NCBI GenBank assembly: GCA_003427395.1
Contig: BFEA01000204.1
Span: 134,185 to 182,568, forward strand
Reading direction: 5' to 3'
Length of the DNA: 48,384 nt
Source of the DNA: Chara braunii
Taxonomy: Eukaryota > Streptophyta > Charophyceae > Charales > Characeae
In this document: positions 1 through 10,404 of the stretch, piece after piece
How positions within the stretch are numbered: position 1 is the first letter of the stretch
How the letters are laid out: each line of letters opens with the position of its first letter
The notes under the pieces: model-generated
The model's input: the letters and a program-made list of their open reading frames with translations, nothing else
Told to the model about the DNA's origin: nothing
The model's database searches: none
Position numbers and translations under genes: made by a program

Positions 1-36
1 TCAGGGCCGGTGGTGGTTTTAAATTTTAAATCATTT

Positions 37-297
37 TTAGCTAGGCTACCAGAGTGGCCCGGGACCACTTCCCCGGCCGGGCCCAAACAAACAAAAAAAA
101 AAAAAAATGGTAACGAATTTCGATGTGACCCTGAGGCAAAAGTTGTTCAGTTTATTTTTCTGCATAACAATGATAGCATTTTTTTTTATATAGAATTTTT
201 GGATTTTTTGTTTTTTGCTGGGACCTTCTATGGTCCTTGCACAGGCGGGCAGTCCAGGCAAACAAGGTGACCCGGGCGGCCTGGCTGGTAGCCTAGA
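37..297. repeat. Short dispersed repeat with imperfect inverted ends
   Basis: The left end carries the word CTAGGCTACCAG followed by a GC-rich stretch and an A-rich run (about 85-108). The right end, read on the other strand, begins with the same 12 bases and continues with a similar GC-rich stretch, so about 260 bp is bounded by imperfect inverted repeats. The left-end word plus GC block recurs at 10,200-10,243 just before a long poly(A). A non-autonomous DNA element or the tail of a retroposon would both explain it. No coding potential seen. Confidence 0.4.
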
Positions 298-1526
298 GAG
301 GAAAGCATGATGGTGAATCTCAATGTGACCTATCATAGCGGCAATCATGCCGTCATCTGGGTCTTGCCAGTGTAGAGTGCGATCCAAAGATGGGGAACCA
401 AGAGAAGGCAAAGACAGATGAGAAAATGATTCATGGATTGATTGGATGCCATTTCTTGGGGTCGATAGGTTAAGCAGTTGATTGGCAAATCCCTACTGGA
501 TTATAGCTGGTGGCCTAGTTCCAGGTGCATATTGTGCAAAAGAAGACAAGCTAGTTATTACAGTCTTGGAGTTCTTGGACTTATTGCGTAGGCCCAACAT
601 GGATCCCTCTCATGGCGACACGAGCATATTGAGCAGAGAGTTCAATCACTTCACTATGCGCTGGAAATGCCTTAAGAATTGGAAGCTCCTCAGCAAAGGT
701 TCGCTTTGATTAAAAACTTTTTCCAAATTAATTCATATCTCTGGTAGGGTAGAGCCAAGGTTCAAACGTGAGATGCCAAGGGCATCCATAAGCTTCAAGT
801 TACTAAGAACAGCGTGGAGCCAGAGTTGAACAAATAGATATGGAGCCAGAGGACTGGAGCTCCAGGTCGGAACTGGAATCTCTGTGTATCGGTTCTTAAA
901 AAAATTGAATAGAACTACTGCTTCGTCAACAACAGACTTACAGAAAGAAAAGGGAAACACTCACAACTTGACTTGTGCTGAAGGTTGTCCTGCATGATGA
1001 TGGATGTTCAGCACCCGGTGGCACGAGTCATGACCGGGAGGCGAAGGATGTAATTACACCAGTCATTATTTCCCGTTTGAACTTCTGTCATGCCTGCAAT
1101 CTAAGCTCCTCGTTACGAGACAACACCTTCAAAAAATTAACACAGAAAGCTCTATCCACTCTGAGCAGACTTGAAAACAAGGATTAATGTTTGCCAATGC
1201 CTTCGCCTACTTTTCCCACTGTGACAGAGCTGTAGGTTGCTTCTCGTTTTTCGGTTCTGTGCTTACGCATGTCGCACAGATCAGACTTTGAGGACAATGG
1301 GTGCAAGCCCATTCATCTATTCTCAAAATCATCTTCTGTGCAACGTAAAATGAACCAAGTACTCATCAAGTTCAACCTTGCGCACATAATGAACATTCAT
1401 ATGAGAGTTCACACGTGAGAAGCCAAATCGAGATACAATCAACACTTGAAGATGTCGGCTCCAATATTATTACCAATGCCACACACACACACGCAACGGA
1501 TCTCAACCAGATAGCAGCTATGGCTT
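298..1526. other. Unassigned stretch
   Basis: I see no recognisable gene, RNA or repeat here. The short open frames (482-709 plus, 733-960 minus, 975-1,187 plus) have no domain-like composition and no homologue elsewhere in the window. Confidence 0.5.
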
Positions 1527-1987
1527 CCCTCTCTTCTCTCGCTCTCTGTCTTGGCTCGCTCTGCCTCACTCTCTCTCTCGCTCTAACCTAGATCGTCACC
1601 CTGGATACACCCACTCAGGTAAGCTTACGACTTGGCGGCTATGGCCGCCGTCCTCCTGCTCTACCCCTATCCTAGCTATGGAGTCTCTCACGAGAGCCCC
1701 CTTCTTCTTCGGGCGTGCAGTGCCCGAGTTGTCTTAAACCGCAAGTACACGGCCCCAGCCTTGCAGAAAGTTTTTATCGCCACAAGCAAAACTCAGAGGG
1801 GCTGTGCGGCGTGGGGCGCCGTTGAGAAAAAAATCGGCGGCCTTCGAAGTGGTGCGGGTTTCGTGCTGACACCCGCGGGCCGATGTGTGGTGTACTGGTG
1901 CTTTAATGCACAAGCAGCAGCAGCACTTCCGCATCTTGCCACTGAACAAGTGATGAGCCGCTGCACTGTAACAGCTAAATATAGGAC

Positions 1988-2016
1988 TTGGCTTGGCTTG
2001 GCTTGGCTTGGCTTGG
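1988..2016. repeat. (CTTGG)n short tandem repeat
   Basis: About five consecutive copies of the pentamer CTTGG lie inside copy 1 of the CT-headed repeat. They are absent at the matching place in copy 3 (about 29,445), so this is a local expansion. Confidence 0.7.
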
Positions 2017-2073
2017 CCTGCTTTGGACCGGTAACGGTCCGCCGCGGCCTGTCTGCTGCAAACATTTTGTCGG

Positions 2074-2565
2074 TCCGGTAGCTTCCGTGTTACGGACTCC
2101 GCCAGGGCTCGATCCCTGGTCTATCTTTTGCTGTTTCAGCTGCATCCCGTTTTCGGCCAGGCACCCTTTTTCCAAACCCCTCCTTTGGTACCATAGGATT
2201 TTGGACAACTGGCGCCATGCTGCAATTCGGGCGCCACTTTCAAATACTGCATTTTTCAGTTCTGCCCTCGGGGCCTTTGCAGAAATGCCCCTAGTACCGT
2301 ACGTGTCACCGGTACTTATACCGGCTCCCGTACGGTACGGGCACCAGTCCTCGTACCAGTTTTGAGCTGCTGTACTCGTACTCAGTGTGACTTGCTCATG
2401 TTTCGACATTGGGGAATCCAAAACTTCGACTTTGTGTCCTTGCCACTGTGTCTGCGTCCGACCCTCGGTCGTGTCGTGTCGAGTGAGGGAGTGTGTGTGT
2501 GTGCTCTCACTCTCTCCCTCTCTCTCTCTCCTCTCCCTCGGCTCTCCCTATCTCCCTCGACCTCG
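2074..2565. repeat. Insertion within CT-headed repeat copy 1
   Basis: This segment interrupts homology between copy 1 and copy 3. It contains CCAGGGCTCGATCCCTGG (about 2,102-2,119), a hairpin similar to a tRNA T-arm or pol III B box, and a CT-rich run (2,500-2,550). A tRNA-derived SINE is possible, but I see no convincing A box and no target-site duplication. Confidence 0.3.
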
Positions 2566-3009
2566 TACTCGTTACATTCCGGACTTTCCTGGGACATGCT
2601 GCAAAATTGGACTTGGGACTGTCGGCCTGGACTGGACTTCTTCTGGACTTCAGATGGACTCCTACCTTAGGTACCGACACCTACTGACCTACGACACTTC
2701 GGTAACGACACCTACCGACCTACGACGTTTCAGCCTCTAGACCCTATAGTCTACCCTACTAGGACAGCCTGGGACTGGGACACTTCGGGACTCTGGGACC
2801 GGGACTGGGATGTCTGTAGCATGAATACGGACAATGTGAGGGGCTGTCTGTATTAGTTCCTCCCTGGGGAACCAGCGGTCCTCACTGGGTTCCTAATAGG
2901 CGAATCAGACCTTATATTGTCTTTGCGATCTCCCTCGGCGACCTGTACGGAAAGTATCTTCAACAACTATTCGGTCTACGTCATAACCTCCATCCATATC
3001 TGGTGGGAT

Positions 3010-3990
3010 CATGGAACATCAAGAGGGAAACTGATCGTTTGTAATACAGGGAAGCAACTTAGATGCGTGGAATACTGGGTACGTATGCAGGTGGGGCGGA
3101 ATCTCGATAGTGTAGGACGGACCATCTGCCTGTCCTTTGACATCTAAGACTTGCCATGGTGCCCTATACGTGGGTAACAGTTTCTGTGAGATCCCCTCTT
3201 CAGGAACGAACTCCTTGGACTTAACCCAGACCAAGTCACCTACTGCAAACTGCGATGGTCGTCAATGTTTGTTTGCTTGATCCACCATCCGATGCTGGGT
3301 TTTAAGGATGTTCTTCTTGACCTGCTCTACGTCTTTCTCATACTGAATAGCGAATTCCCTCGTACCGGGCTGCAATCTGTGAATCTGATCCGGGTTCAGG
3401 CAGTCAATCGGACGTCGGGGTTGCCAACCTCTGTGCAGTTCATTGGGGTGTGTGCAGTAGACAAGTGCACCGAGTTGTTATATGCAGACTGCACTTTGGG
3501 GAGATGTTCGTCCCAATCGTTCTGGTCGGGCCTAATGTACATGAGTAGAGCACTTGCTGGAGCAGTTTGTTCATCTGCCTTGTCTGGTCGTTAGTCTCTG
3601 GGTGTCTACCAGATGACAGGGTCAACTTCGACCCATAGACTTTCATTAACTGTTGCCTGTGCTCGCCCGTGAATCCAGTCTCTATCGCTAACAATTGTCA
3701 GTGGGTGCACATAACCTTTCACCCAGTGATTGGAAAACTCTCTAATCACTAAATCGGTCTTTGCCTCGGTGGGCAGCGGAATAAAAACAGAAAATGTACT
3801 AAATCTATCTACTACTAACATTACTTGACTTTTCCCGTACTTGCTTTTGACTTTCGTGTCCATGAAGTTGATTAACACGGATTCGTCGGGACCGAACGGG
3901 ACAGGTCGTGGCCTCAATAGACCAAGTGGGGCTTGTGTGGAACTTTTGCTCCGCTAACACACTTGACAACCCTGGATATAGGCGATTCAA
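3010..3990 (-). pseudogene. pol: Ty3/gypsy 1 integrase (broken)
   Basis: The integrase would insert element cDNA into the host genome. Fragments in order on the minus strand: core with the VVDRF stretch and SDRD (3,606-3,917, minus one catalytic context seen as INFMD), the HPETNDQTRQMN stretch that in the family carries the catalytic Glu region (about 3,560-3,600), and the C-terminal GPY/F-like module (3,019-3,234, YRAPWQVL and HASKLLP). The frames differ between pieces. The family glutamate after the HPQTDGQT-type motif is not conserved (TRQMN instead of TERxN). The upstream H2C2 zinc-binding region (3,930-4,130) is only partly readable. Confidence 0.8.
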
Positions 3991-4128
3991 TCATTCTTCA
4001 TGTCAACCCAGGTATAGGACCTTAGGAGACTAGCGTAAGTCTTTCTACAACCGAAATTGCACTCGGTGTCTTGGCATTCCCCCAAGACCAAGCTTTTGAG
4101 AGTCTCACAATTCTGGACGCAGAGTCTG

Positions 4129-5813
4129 TCAAACCCGTCTGTAAAGCAATCCGTCAGTCACTCTATAATCTGGGACGTCGTGCGGCTTAGTCTGCACCTT
4201 TTTAATTAGTGCGATGTAAACAGGGTCGTTAGCATACACAACTTTAATCTGCTGCTGCAGTTCAGTGCGTGCATCCAGGTAGGTCACAATGGCACCGAAG
4301 AAATCGACACGTCTACTCAGCGCATCAGCGATGATGTTGTATTTGCTCTTGACTAGTTTCAATTCGAAGTCAAACTGATTATCTCCCCAGCCCACCTAGT
4401 GAATTTAGGGGTCATTCGGGCATGGGTTTTCCAACCTGGGTAGGGTCTCATGGTCAGAGTAGACTTTAAGGTGTCTTCCTAAGAGATAGTGTCGCCAGTG
4501 GTTTAATGCTTCCCTCAAGGTGAATAGCTCGCGCTCATACGTTGACGCAATGACCTTCTCACTAGACAACCTACAGGACATGAACTCGACTGGTCTATAC
4601 CCCTCTTCATCATTCTGTTGGAGCACAACGCCAGTCCCGTATTGGCTCGCGTCAATCATGACAATGAATGGGAGTGATGGATATGTAACTTTCAGGATAG
4701 GGTACTCAATCAGCGACTTCTTCAATTTCTTGAAGGCTGAGGTGCAGTCTTTGTCCCAATTCGAAATTGTTTCCTTCCTCTGCATTTTGCGTAGTGGTGC
4801 AGCGATCATGGTGAAATTTCGTACAAATTTTCGGTAGTAATTGGCTAAGCCTAAGAACGACCGCAGTTCAGTCAGTGTGTGCGTTGTAGGCCAATCCTTG
4901 ATTGCTGCTATCTTCGTGTCTTCCGTTCAGACTCCATCTCCATGTAACACATGGCCTAGATATAGCACTTGACGCTTCGCCCATTCACATTTTTTCGGGT
5001 TCAGCTTGAACTTCGCAGTTTGCAGCTTCTCTAGGATCTAGCGCAGGTGCCGTTGGTGCTCCTCCACAGTCTTACTAAAATTCAAGATGTCGTCTAAATA
5101 TGACGACGACAAACTTATTTAGCCATTCACGAACGAGATCATTCATGCATCTCTGGAAGGTAGCAGGGGCATTAGTCAAACCAAACTGCATGACCACAAA
5201 CTCGTAGTGGTCGTAGCGAGTCCTAAAGGTCGTCTTGTGCTGGTCTTCAGGTGATACCTCTATTTGATGGTAGCCCGACTTCAAGTCAATCTTAGAAAAA
5301 TACTTGCATCCCTGCACCCTATCCAACAAGTCATCTATCATAGGCAAAGGTTCGACGTTCTTCACTGTGATCACGTTCAAATCCTTGTAGTCTATGCACA
5401 TTCGCAGTTCGCCTTCCTTCTTAGGCACGAATAGGACCGGTGCCCCATATGGCAATCCACCCCTTCTCTATCAAATCATCAAGCTGCTTGCACAGCTCGT
5501 CGAGCTCTTTGGGAGACATGCAGTAGATGAGCCCCTTGGGAGTTTTGCTACCGGGCTCTATCTCTATCCGGTGCTTGATTTCCCTTTCCACTACTCCTTT
5601 CGGCGTCTCTCCCACATCATCGAACTCTTTCAACAATTTTTCAACTGCGGGTGGTGTTGGCTCGTCCTCCCCCTTCTTGCCCTCACTAACCGCCCTAACA
5701 TATGCTACGAAAACTTGGTCAACCAAATCGGCCTTAACGATGTGCCTAGCGAATGCAAGGGCACTCATACAACAAAAGGAGAGACTAGACTCCACTCCAA
5801 ACTCGTGGAACAA
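4129..5813 (-). pseudogene. pol: Ty3/gypsy 1 reverse transcriptase-RNase H (broken)
   Basis: This would copy element RNA into DNA and degrade the RNA strand. The minus-strand order is: linker with PKGLIYCMSPKELDEL (5,421-5,813), RT fingers and palm ([43 protein letters not shown]; 5,075-5,455), thumb with FLGLANYYRKF (4,820-5,060) and RNase H (MIDASQYGTG, YERELF, SDHE, IIADALSRR; 4,129-4,809). At the YxDD catalytic box (5,084-5,105) one base is missing, so the expected Leu-Asp-Asp codons fall out of frame. Further stops lie in the thumb. Length and order match the family; activity is not possible. Confidence 0.88.
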
Positions 5814-5849
5814 CCGTATTTTCTTTTTGCCTCCTTCAGGGCTGGGCAG

Positions 5850-6371
5850 CTAGCACTCGTGCTCGCCCATCTTCACATCATCCCTCACAGCCTCTCCCCA
5901 ATCCGTCCCTAGAATCAGGTCAAAAGGTAGGCTGTCCTCCCCTAAGAGGGTCAGGGAGTGCAAAACTTTCTCCACCTTGTTCCCCACCTCCAACCGGAAG
6001 TATGCCTTTACCCCTTTGACGTACTCTTCTACTCGCGTTTCACGACTTTCAACCAACCTACTCACGCTCGGCTCATCCAACTTCAAAACCTTCATGCCGA
6101 GGTGCATCTTCTGCAGTCCCCTTCGCCTAATGTAGCTACGAGTAGATCCGCTATCGACTAACGCGCCTACTCGCTCTCTACTTATCTCTACATCTGCTAA
6201 TATTAGCTGCCCTTTACCTTTCTTCCTCATTTCGGCCCAAGCCTGGCGATGAGTGATCAACTCATCACCGATGCTTGCAAGGGAACCACCCAGAGAGACC
6301 CTAGCACAAGAGGTCTCCGGACAGCTAACCGGGTGGGGGCCTACGCCAGTCTTTGCCATAGGAGCCTTCAA
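5850..6371 (-). pseudogene. pol: Ty3/gypsy 1 aspartic protease
   Basis: A retropepsin-type protease that would cut the Gag-Pol polyprotein. The 173-residue open frame shows the catalytic ALVDSGSTRSYI motif about 95 residues in and the second hallmark FDLILGTDW about 65 residues later, a spacing normal for gypsy proteases. It lies between the gag zinc knuckle and the RT linker. This is the best preserved domain of element 1: no internal stop, but it is cut off from RT by a frame break near 5,820-5,850. Confidence 0.82.
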
Positions 6372-6480
6372 ACAGGGGGGTGCCTGCTAATTGCTTCTGT
6401 CTGTTTGTCTGTATCTGAAGGTCTAGAGGGAGCAACTGCGACTCCTACTGGCTGCTCCCTTTTGGGTAGCGGTAGTCAGC

Positions 6481-7440
6481 GCAAAAACGAACAATGTGGT
6501 TAGCATCACCACATTTTAGGCATTGGTTGGCATTAAGCCTTTTCTGCCACAACACTTGATCAATGCTCATCTCCTTCCAAGGCTCGCCATCAGCAATCAC
6601 CGGATGCGCTAGCCATGGTCTGCGCCCTCTATCTCTTCCACCTGTGGAGGAGGAACCGCGTCCATCTTGCGGGGAACCCTTACCCCTACCTCCCTCGTAA
6701 TAGCTAGCTTCACTACTACTCCCCTGGGTGCCACATCCTCTTCCCCCACCTCTTCCTCAGCCTCCTCTTCCTCAGCCTCCTCTTCCTCGGCCTTCTCTTC
6801 CTCAGCCTCCTCTTCCTCAGCCTCCTCTTCCTCGGCCTTCTCTTCCTCCTTGCCGCCCTCCCTCGTGGGCTGCAGCAGCCGAATAGTCCCCTACCTGGGC
6901 TACTTGGTTGCTGTTGGTCTCTTCCAGTCTGTAATCTATGTTTTCGTGGGGTAGTGCTTTAACTCCCCCTCCCTCGAACGCAACTAGAAGACTGTCCTTC
7001 CCTTCTATACTGCTTGCTATAGTTTTATTCTTCCATCACCCTCCTTTACGCAGGTCCTTCCAGTCATGACAGTAATTGGCCTCCATTAGGAAGCCGGCCT
7101 GATCTACAACGATCTTACTAAATTTCTTGTAAGTCATGCCATCCTCTTTCGTACGGGGGTACAGAGTGGTCCTCAAGGGATCAAGCATCGCTCTTGCGAA
7201 GTTATTCAGAATCTAAGTGGGGTTTAGACTGTGCTCGGGACATTGCAATAACTCATCCATAGTGTTATGATCTTCGCCAATTTCAAAGTACACATTCATG
7301 AAAAGTACAATGCAGTTCAATTGCAAAAAGAAATGAATGAACTTGAGAGGAGAGCGAGGGAAAGAAGAAGAAGAAGAAGAAGAAGATGATGTACACCAGC
7401 ATAGACCAATGAGAAAGCTCCTCGTCTTCACCAACCACTC
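6481..7440 (-). pseudogene. gag: Ty3/gypsy 1 gag (broken)
   Basis: Gag would form the virus-like particle and bind element RNA. Visible on the minus strand: a CCHC knuckle at 6,481-6,522 (CLKCGDANHIVRFC, spacing C-x2-C-x4-H-x4-C), an acidic Glu/Ala repeat encoded by the CCTCCTCTTCCTCAG-type repeats at 6,740-6,850, and a gag-core-like stretch (about 7,035-7,200) with LDPLRTTLYPRTKEDGMTY. A serine-rich open frame on the plus strand at 6,667-6,954 is only the mirror of the acidic repeat. Several stops and frame changes are present. Confidence 0.65.
6740..6850. repeat. Short tandem repeat inside gag
   Basis: Imperfect repeats of CCTCAGCCTCCTCTTC type run for about 110 bp. Read on the minus strand they encode Glu-Glu-Glu-Glu-Ala runs, so the array fits an acidic linker of gag element 1. 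Confidence 0.7.
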
Positions 7441-7785
7441 TCCTCCTCGTTATTTCCTCCCCTCTTATTCAAACAGGAAATAATGATAGTAATAATAATA
7501 ATGTTGAATGGCTGAACCAGAATCAATGTCCGAATCCCTCTTCTACTGCAGTTATCACATGAGGTCCACCATAGCCATGGCCACCCTTCTTCCTCCTTCC
7601 TCCAAGGTCGAGGCTATGGTGGACTACCAGGGCATCGACCTGCTGTGGAAAGGACAACAGATCCCTCCCATCGGATTAGCCGTGACCTGCGCAAGCGGCA
7701 AAAAGCGCTATAGGGGATGTGTTACCCCTCTGTTCGGCACTGTACCAATGTTGATAGCAACTGTGCCACCTTCGCTCTCCTCCCT

Positions 7786-7817
<32 letters not shown>

Positions 7818-8098
7818 CTCTCTCACACATTCTCTCTCACTCTCTCTCTCACTCTCACTCTCTGTCTCTCCATCTCCTCTCGAATCTACTTCCTCCCCTC
7901 ACCCCGTTCCCTCTTCAGTTTGTGAATGCAGGTGCTTCCTGCTACGTATGAACATCGTCTGTAGGTATAAGCACGTTCGATTGAAAGGTGATGTTCACAC
8001 TCGGCGCTATGATTGTAAGTATCCACGAAAAAGCTGTTCCCTAATGAGCGGCATGCTTATGATACTTGTAACACACATACACACACACACGTAGATGC
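7441..8098 (+). other. Unassigned stretch with one protein-like open frame
   Basis: An open plus-strand frame (7,508-7,951) begins with roughly 95 residues of ordinary, protein-like composition (for example DYQGIDLLWKGQQIPPIGLA), then runs into proline and low-complexity sequence encoded by a poly(C)/CT tract. I do not recognise it. It could be a 5' exon or a retroelement relic. A perfect 13-bp inverted repeat (GTCCACCATAGCC at 7,564-7,576 against its complement at 7,612-7,624) lies inside it, so the apparent coding quality may be accidental. An AC-rich run (8,070-8,090) precedes the adapter. Confidence 0.25.
7786..7870. repeat. Poly(C) followed by CT microsatellite
   Basis: About 25 consecutive C residues (from about 7,790) are followed by CT/CA-rich dinucleotide sequence to about 7,870. 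Length is likely to be unreliable in the assembly. Confidence 0.85.
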
Positions 8099-8136
8099 CT
8101 GTCTCTTATACACATCTAGATGTGTATAAGAGACAG
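8099..8136. other. Nextera mate-pair junction adapter (artefact)
   Basis: The 38 bases are the 19-bp Tn5 mosaic end CTGTCTCTTATACACATCT followed directly by its reverse complement. This is the circularisation junction of Nextera mate-pair libraries and not genomic DNA. It marks a place where two library fragment ends were joined, so the left and right sequences may come from sites kilobases apart. An identical 38-mer occurs at 45,590. Confidence 0.97.
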
Positions 8137-8830
8137 ATATTATGGTTAGGTGGAGAGGTGATTGCTGTGACGTACTAGATTGTAGAAAGGATGGAGTTAT
8201 TGATGACAAGGGCATGTCCAAACAGGCCAATTACTTCTTCGTTCTTCTGTGTCGTCATCCGTTGAATGACATTTGAGAAAATAGCATCAATTTGGGGGTT
8301 GTGTCCCGTCTCTTGAGATAATTGGATGCCAAGTAGCTTTGAAAAATGTACAGAGGCTCTAGGAAGGCATTGAATGCCCCAATCCATGATCTCACCTGTG
8401 GGACGTGAGGAAACAGGAACCGTTTTGTCCCAATTAATTCGTGCTCCAGGGAAAAGTGAAAAGATGTCTAGGCCGGGCCGTAGTTCTGTCAATTGTCCTG
8501 AGATGGGTAATAAGTAAGCAGTCGAGTCATCAGCAAAAGCCGAAGATAGGAGCTCCTCTTGACTCATTTGCAGTCCTCTGAGGATTGGTGAAGCCCAAAT
8601 CATGTCATGAAGGTTTTCAACATAGAGAACGTAAAGTCCCGGAGAAAGCGAACAGCCCTGTCGGACAGATCTTGTAATTGGGAAGGCTTGATATCTCATA
8701 CCATTGATCTGTAGAATTACTTCTCCTGATGAAAACAATCATGTGTACCCAATTGCACATTCTTGTACCAAATCCTCGTCGCCCGAGGCCTTCTATGAAG
8801 AAAGTCCACAGGACTCGATTTCTATGCTCT
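8137..8830 (-). pseudogene. LINE reverse transcriptase fragment
   Basis: A non-LTR retrotransposon reverse transcriptase. In minus-strand order: GLGRRGFGTRMCNWV (about 8,750-8,800, one base out of frame with the rest), INGMRYQAFPITRSVRQGCS (motif B region), SSAFADDSTAYL with the catalytic FADD, then the region up to ALVINNSILSTI and an in-frame TAG at 8,175-8,177. In the related copy near 45,990 the same place has Trp, so the stop is probably TGG to TAG. The N-terminal half of RT and the C-terminal zf-RVT part are missing; the downstream side is cut by the adapter. The gene is inactive. Confidence 0.85.
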
Positions 8831-8855
8831 CTACATTCTATTTAGTGGCATTTTT

Positions 8856-8945
8856 TTTCCGCTTGCTTGCTTGCTTGCTGGCTGGCTGGCTGACTTTGAT
8901 TGATTGACAGATTGGTTGACGGGTTGCTTTGATGGATTGTTGAGT
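8856..8945. repeat. Degenerate tetranucleotide repeats
   Basis: Runs of CTTG, CTGG and ATTG tetramers follow each other directly upstream of the LINE fragment. Simple sequence, no other signal. Confidence 0.7.
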
Positions 8946-9348
8946 TTTGTGTGAAGTGGTCATCTCTGCATTAGCTGTGTGAAAACAAACAAGGGCTTCC
9001 ACCTTGAGTTTTTTTGTGAAGGGGTCTATTGCTTACCACAATGGCCTCCTGGAGAGTCATTATTTGTCGGTGGCGGACGACATGCCGGCGAGGAACGCCT
9101 GCCCATGCATCCATGCTCTGCAACTGCTGAACACAATCGTGCACCATACATTGAATAAGCACATCATCATCTGTTGGCTTTCTGTGATCCACTGATAGCT
9201 ATATGCTGCTGTTTGTATGCAATACAGAATCAGGTGGCCCATTGGATTGAAAATCTAAAGCCACAGTACATGTGCAAGGGTTGGCCCAAATTTTCAGAAG
9301 ATGGCGGCAGCCTGAACCACCAGTATGCCACAACAAGGCCATGTCCCG
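8946..9348. other. Unassigned stretch
   Basis: No gene, RNA or repeat recognised. Overlapping short frames on both strands (9,004-9,195, 8,971-9,192) are unsupported. Confidence 0.4.
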
Positions 9349-9590
9349 TGCTGGTATACACAGGGCCGGGGTCCAGCTCGACCTAACAGATGAAAATGGC
9401 TGATGGCCACTCGCAGACCCTGGACTTGCAGAGTTTGGCGGTCGATGAACAGGCAACAAAGCCCTCTTGTGCTCGTATACACGGGGCCGTGGTCAGGCTT
9501 GGCCTACCAGATGAAAATGGCTGACGACCAGCAGCAGGGCCTGCCCTTGCGGCGTTTAGTGGCCCAGGAGCAGGCAAAATCGTCTATCGG
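9349..9590. repeat. 121-bp imperfect tandem duplication
   Basis: Two units begin at 9,349 and 9,470 with TGCTGGTATACACAGGGCCG and TGCTCGTATACACGGGGCCG, and both contain the word CAGATGAAAATGGCTGA. The period is 121 bp. The unit recurs nowhere else in the window, and both strands carry open frames through it without recognisable domains. Confidence 0.75.
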
Positions 9591-9645
9591 AAAAATAGGC
9601 TCAGGTGTACTGGTACTTTAAGGGCATGGGTTCCCATGTACCTGC

Positions 9646-10197
9646 CTGGTGACTGAGTGATATATATGTAGACCATGAGATCGCCCGAACTTGTGGTCAG
9701 CCGCTTAAACCACCAGTACTTCCAAAAGTCGCGCCAGCATGTGCACCGACCTTTGGGGATGAAAGAGCCTGGGGCGCTGGAGTAAATTCATTCAAGTGGA
9801 GACTTGGAGGCACTGTAGCAATGGCTGGCTGCATGCACGTCACGACTTCTGAAAGCACTGGTGGTTCAAATCACCACTGTCCCACGACCCTAGCAAGGTT
9901 TGCACCAGTGCACAAGGGGACCACGGTTCAGTTCAGCCTTGTGGCCAAATGAACCAGTGGCCCTTGGTAGGCCCAACCTCACAATGATTTGGAGGTCTAG
10001 ATTTCAGTGGCAAATGAGGTTCCGAGAATTTGCCATTGAGAGCATTTCCCCTTTCCCTCAGCACATTCCAGTTCTCCAACTCCAGCCCCGGACTACCGCC
10101 GGCGGCTGTAGGATGCCCGCGTTTTCCTTTCTTTTAACCGAAAAGAAAGTCAACCATGCTACCACACAACTAAGAATTTACTAGAATTATAGGGGAA
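9646..10197 (+). repeat. Possible tRNA-derived SINE body
   Basis: TAGCAATGGCTGG (about 9,821-9,833) resembles a pol III A box and GGTTCAAATC (about 9,863-9,872) a B box about 40 bp further on. The B-box word sits in a small hairpin (TGGTG/CACCA arms). A shared GC-rich word and long poly(A) follow at 10,200. The arrangement suits a SINE, but no target-site duplication was found and the box matches are short. Confidence 0.25.
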
Positions 10198-10240
10198 CCT
10201 AGGCTACCACAGTGGCCCGGGACCACTTGCCCGGCCGGGC

Positions 10241-10289
<49 letters not shown>

Positions 10290-10302
10290 NCAACAACACC
10301 AA

Positions 10303-10369
<67 letters not shown>
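10198..10369 (+). repeat. Shared 3' word plus long poly(A) with a single N
   Basis: ACCTAGGCTACCACAGTGG and the following GC-rich block match the sequence at 37-83, and both copies are followed by A-rich DNA. Here the A run is about 120 nt, broken by one N (10,290) and CAACAACACCAAC. The N and the run length mark an assembly join within a homopolymer. It looks like a retroposon 3' end. Confidence 0.5.
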
Positions 10370-10371
<2 letters not shown>

Positions 10372-10404
10372 TGCACTACAGCCAACCGGGGCCCGGTCGA
10401 CCGG

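Larger units (their letters stand above)
1527..2860 (+). repeat. CT-headed dispersed repeat, copy 1 (interrupted)
   Basis: A CT-rich tract (about 1,527-1,590) is followed by the palindromic word GGCGGCTATGGCCGCC (1,634-1,649), a word around 1,921-1,945 shared with copies 2 and 3, a TATA-like word (GCTAAATATAGG, about 1,974) and a purine/GACTT-rich 3' part (2,575-2,830). Copy 3 at 29.0-29.7 kb has the same words in the same order but lacks about 490 bp present here between 2,074 and 2,565, so copy 1 appears to carry an insertion. The CT head, internal TATA-like word and dispersed copies suggest a solo LTR or another promoter-bearing terminal repeat; no partner coding region is proven. Confidence 0.55.
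2920..7440 (-). mobile_element. Ty3/gypsy retrotransposon 1 (degenerate)
   Basis: Read on the minus strand, gag (acidic region, CCHC knuckle), aspartic protease, reverse transcriptase, RNase H and integrase occur in the order that defines Ty3/gypsy elements. Every domain is broken by stops or frameshifts. Integrase is followed by the first residues of what looks like a chromodomain (about 2,935-2,990), then homology stops where the CT-headed repeat begins. I found no convincing polypurine tract or LTR pair, so the element is probably truncated at both ends. Its coding sequence differs clearly from element 2 at 32-38 kb. Confidence 0.85.

Noticed and set aside
6667-6954. Serine-rich plus-strand frame
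   Set aside because: Mirror of the Glu/Ala repeat of gypsy 1 gag on the minus strand.
7508-7951. Complete gene
   Set aside because: Only the first ~95 codons look protein-like; the rest is poly(C)/CT translation, and no splice pattern could be established.
8099-8136. Natural inverted repeat, transposon end or attachment site
   Set aside because: Exact match to the Nextera mosaic-end junction used in mate-pair libraries; found twice identically.
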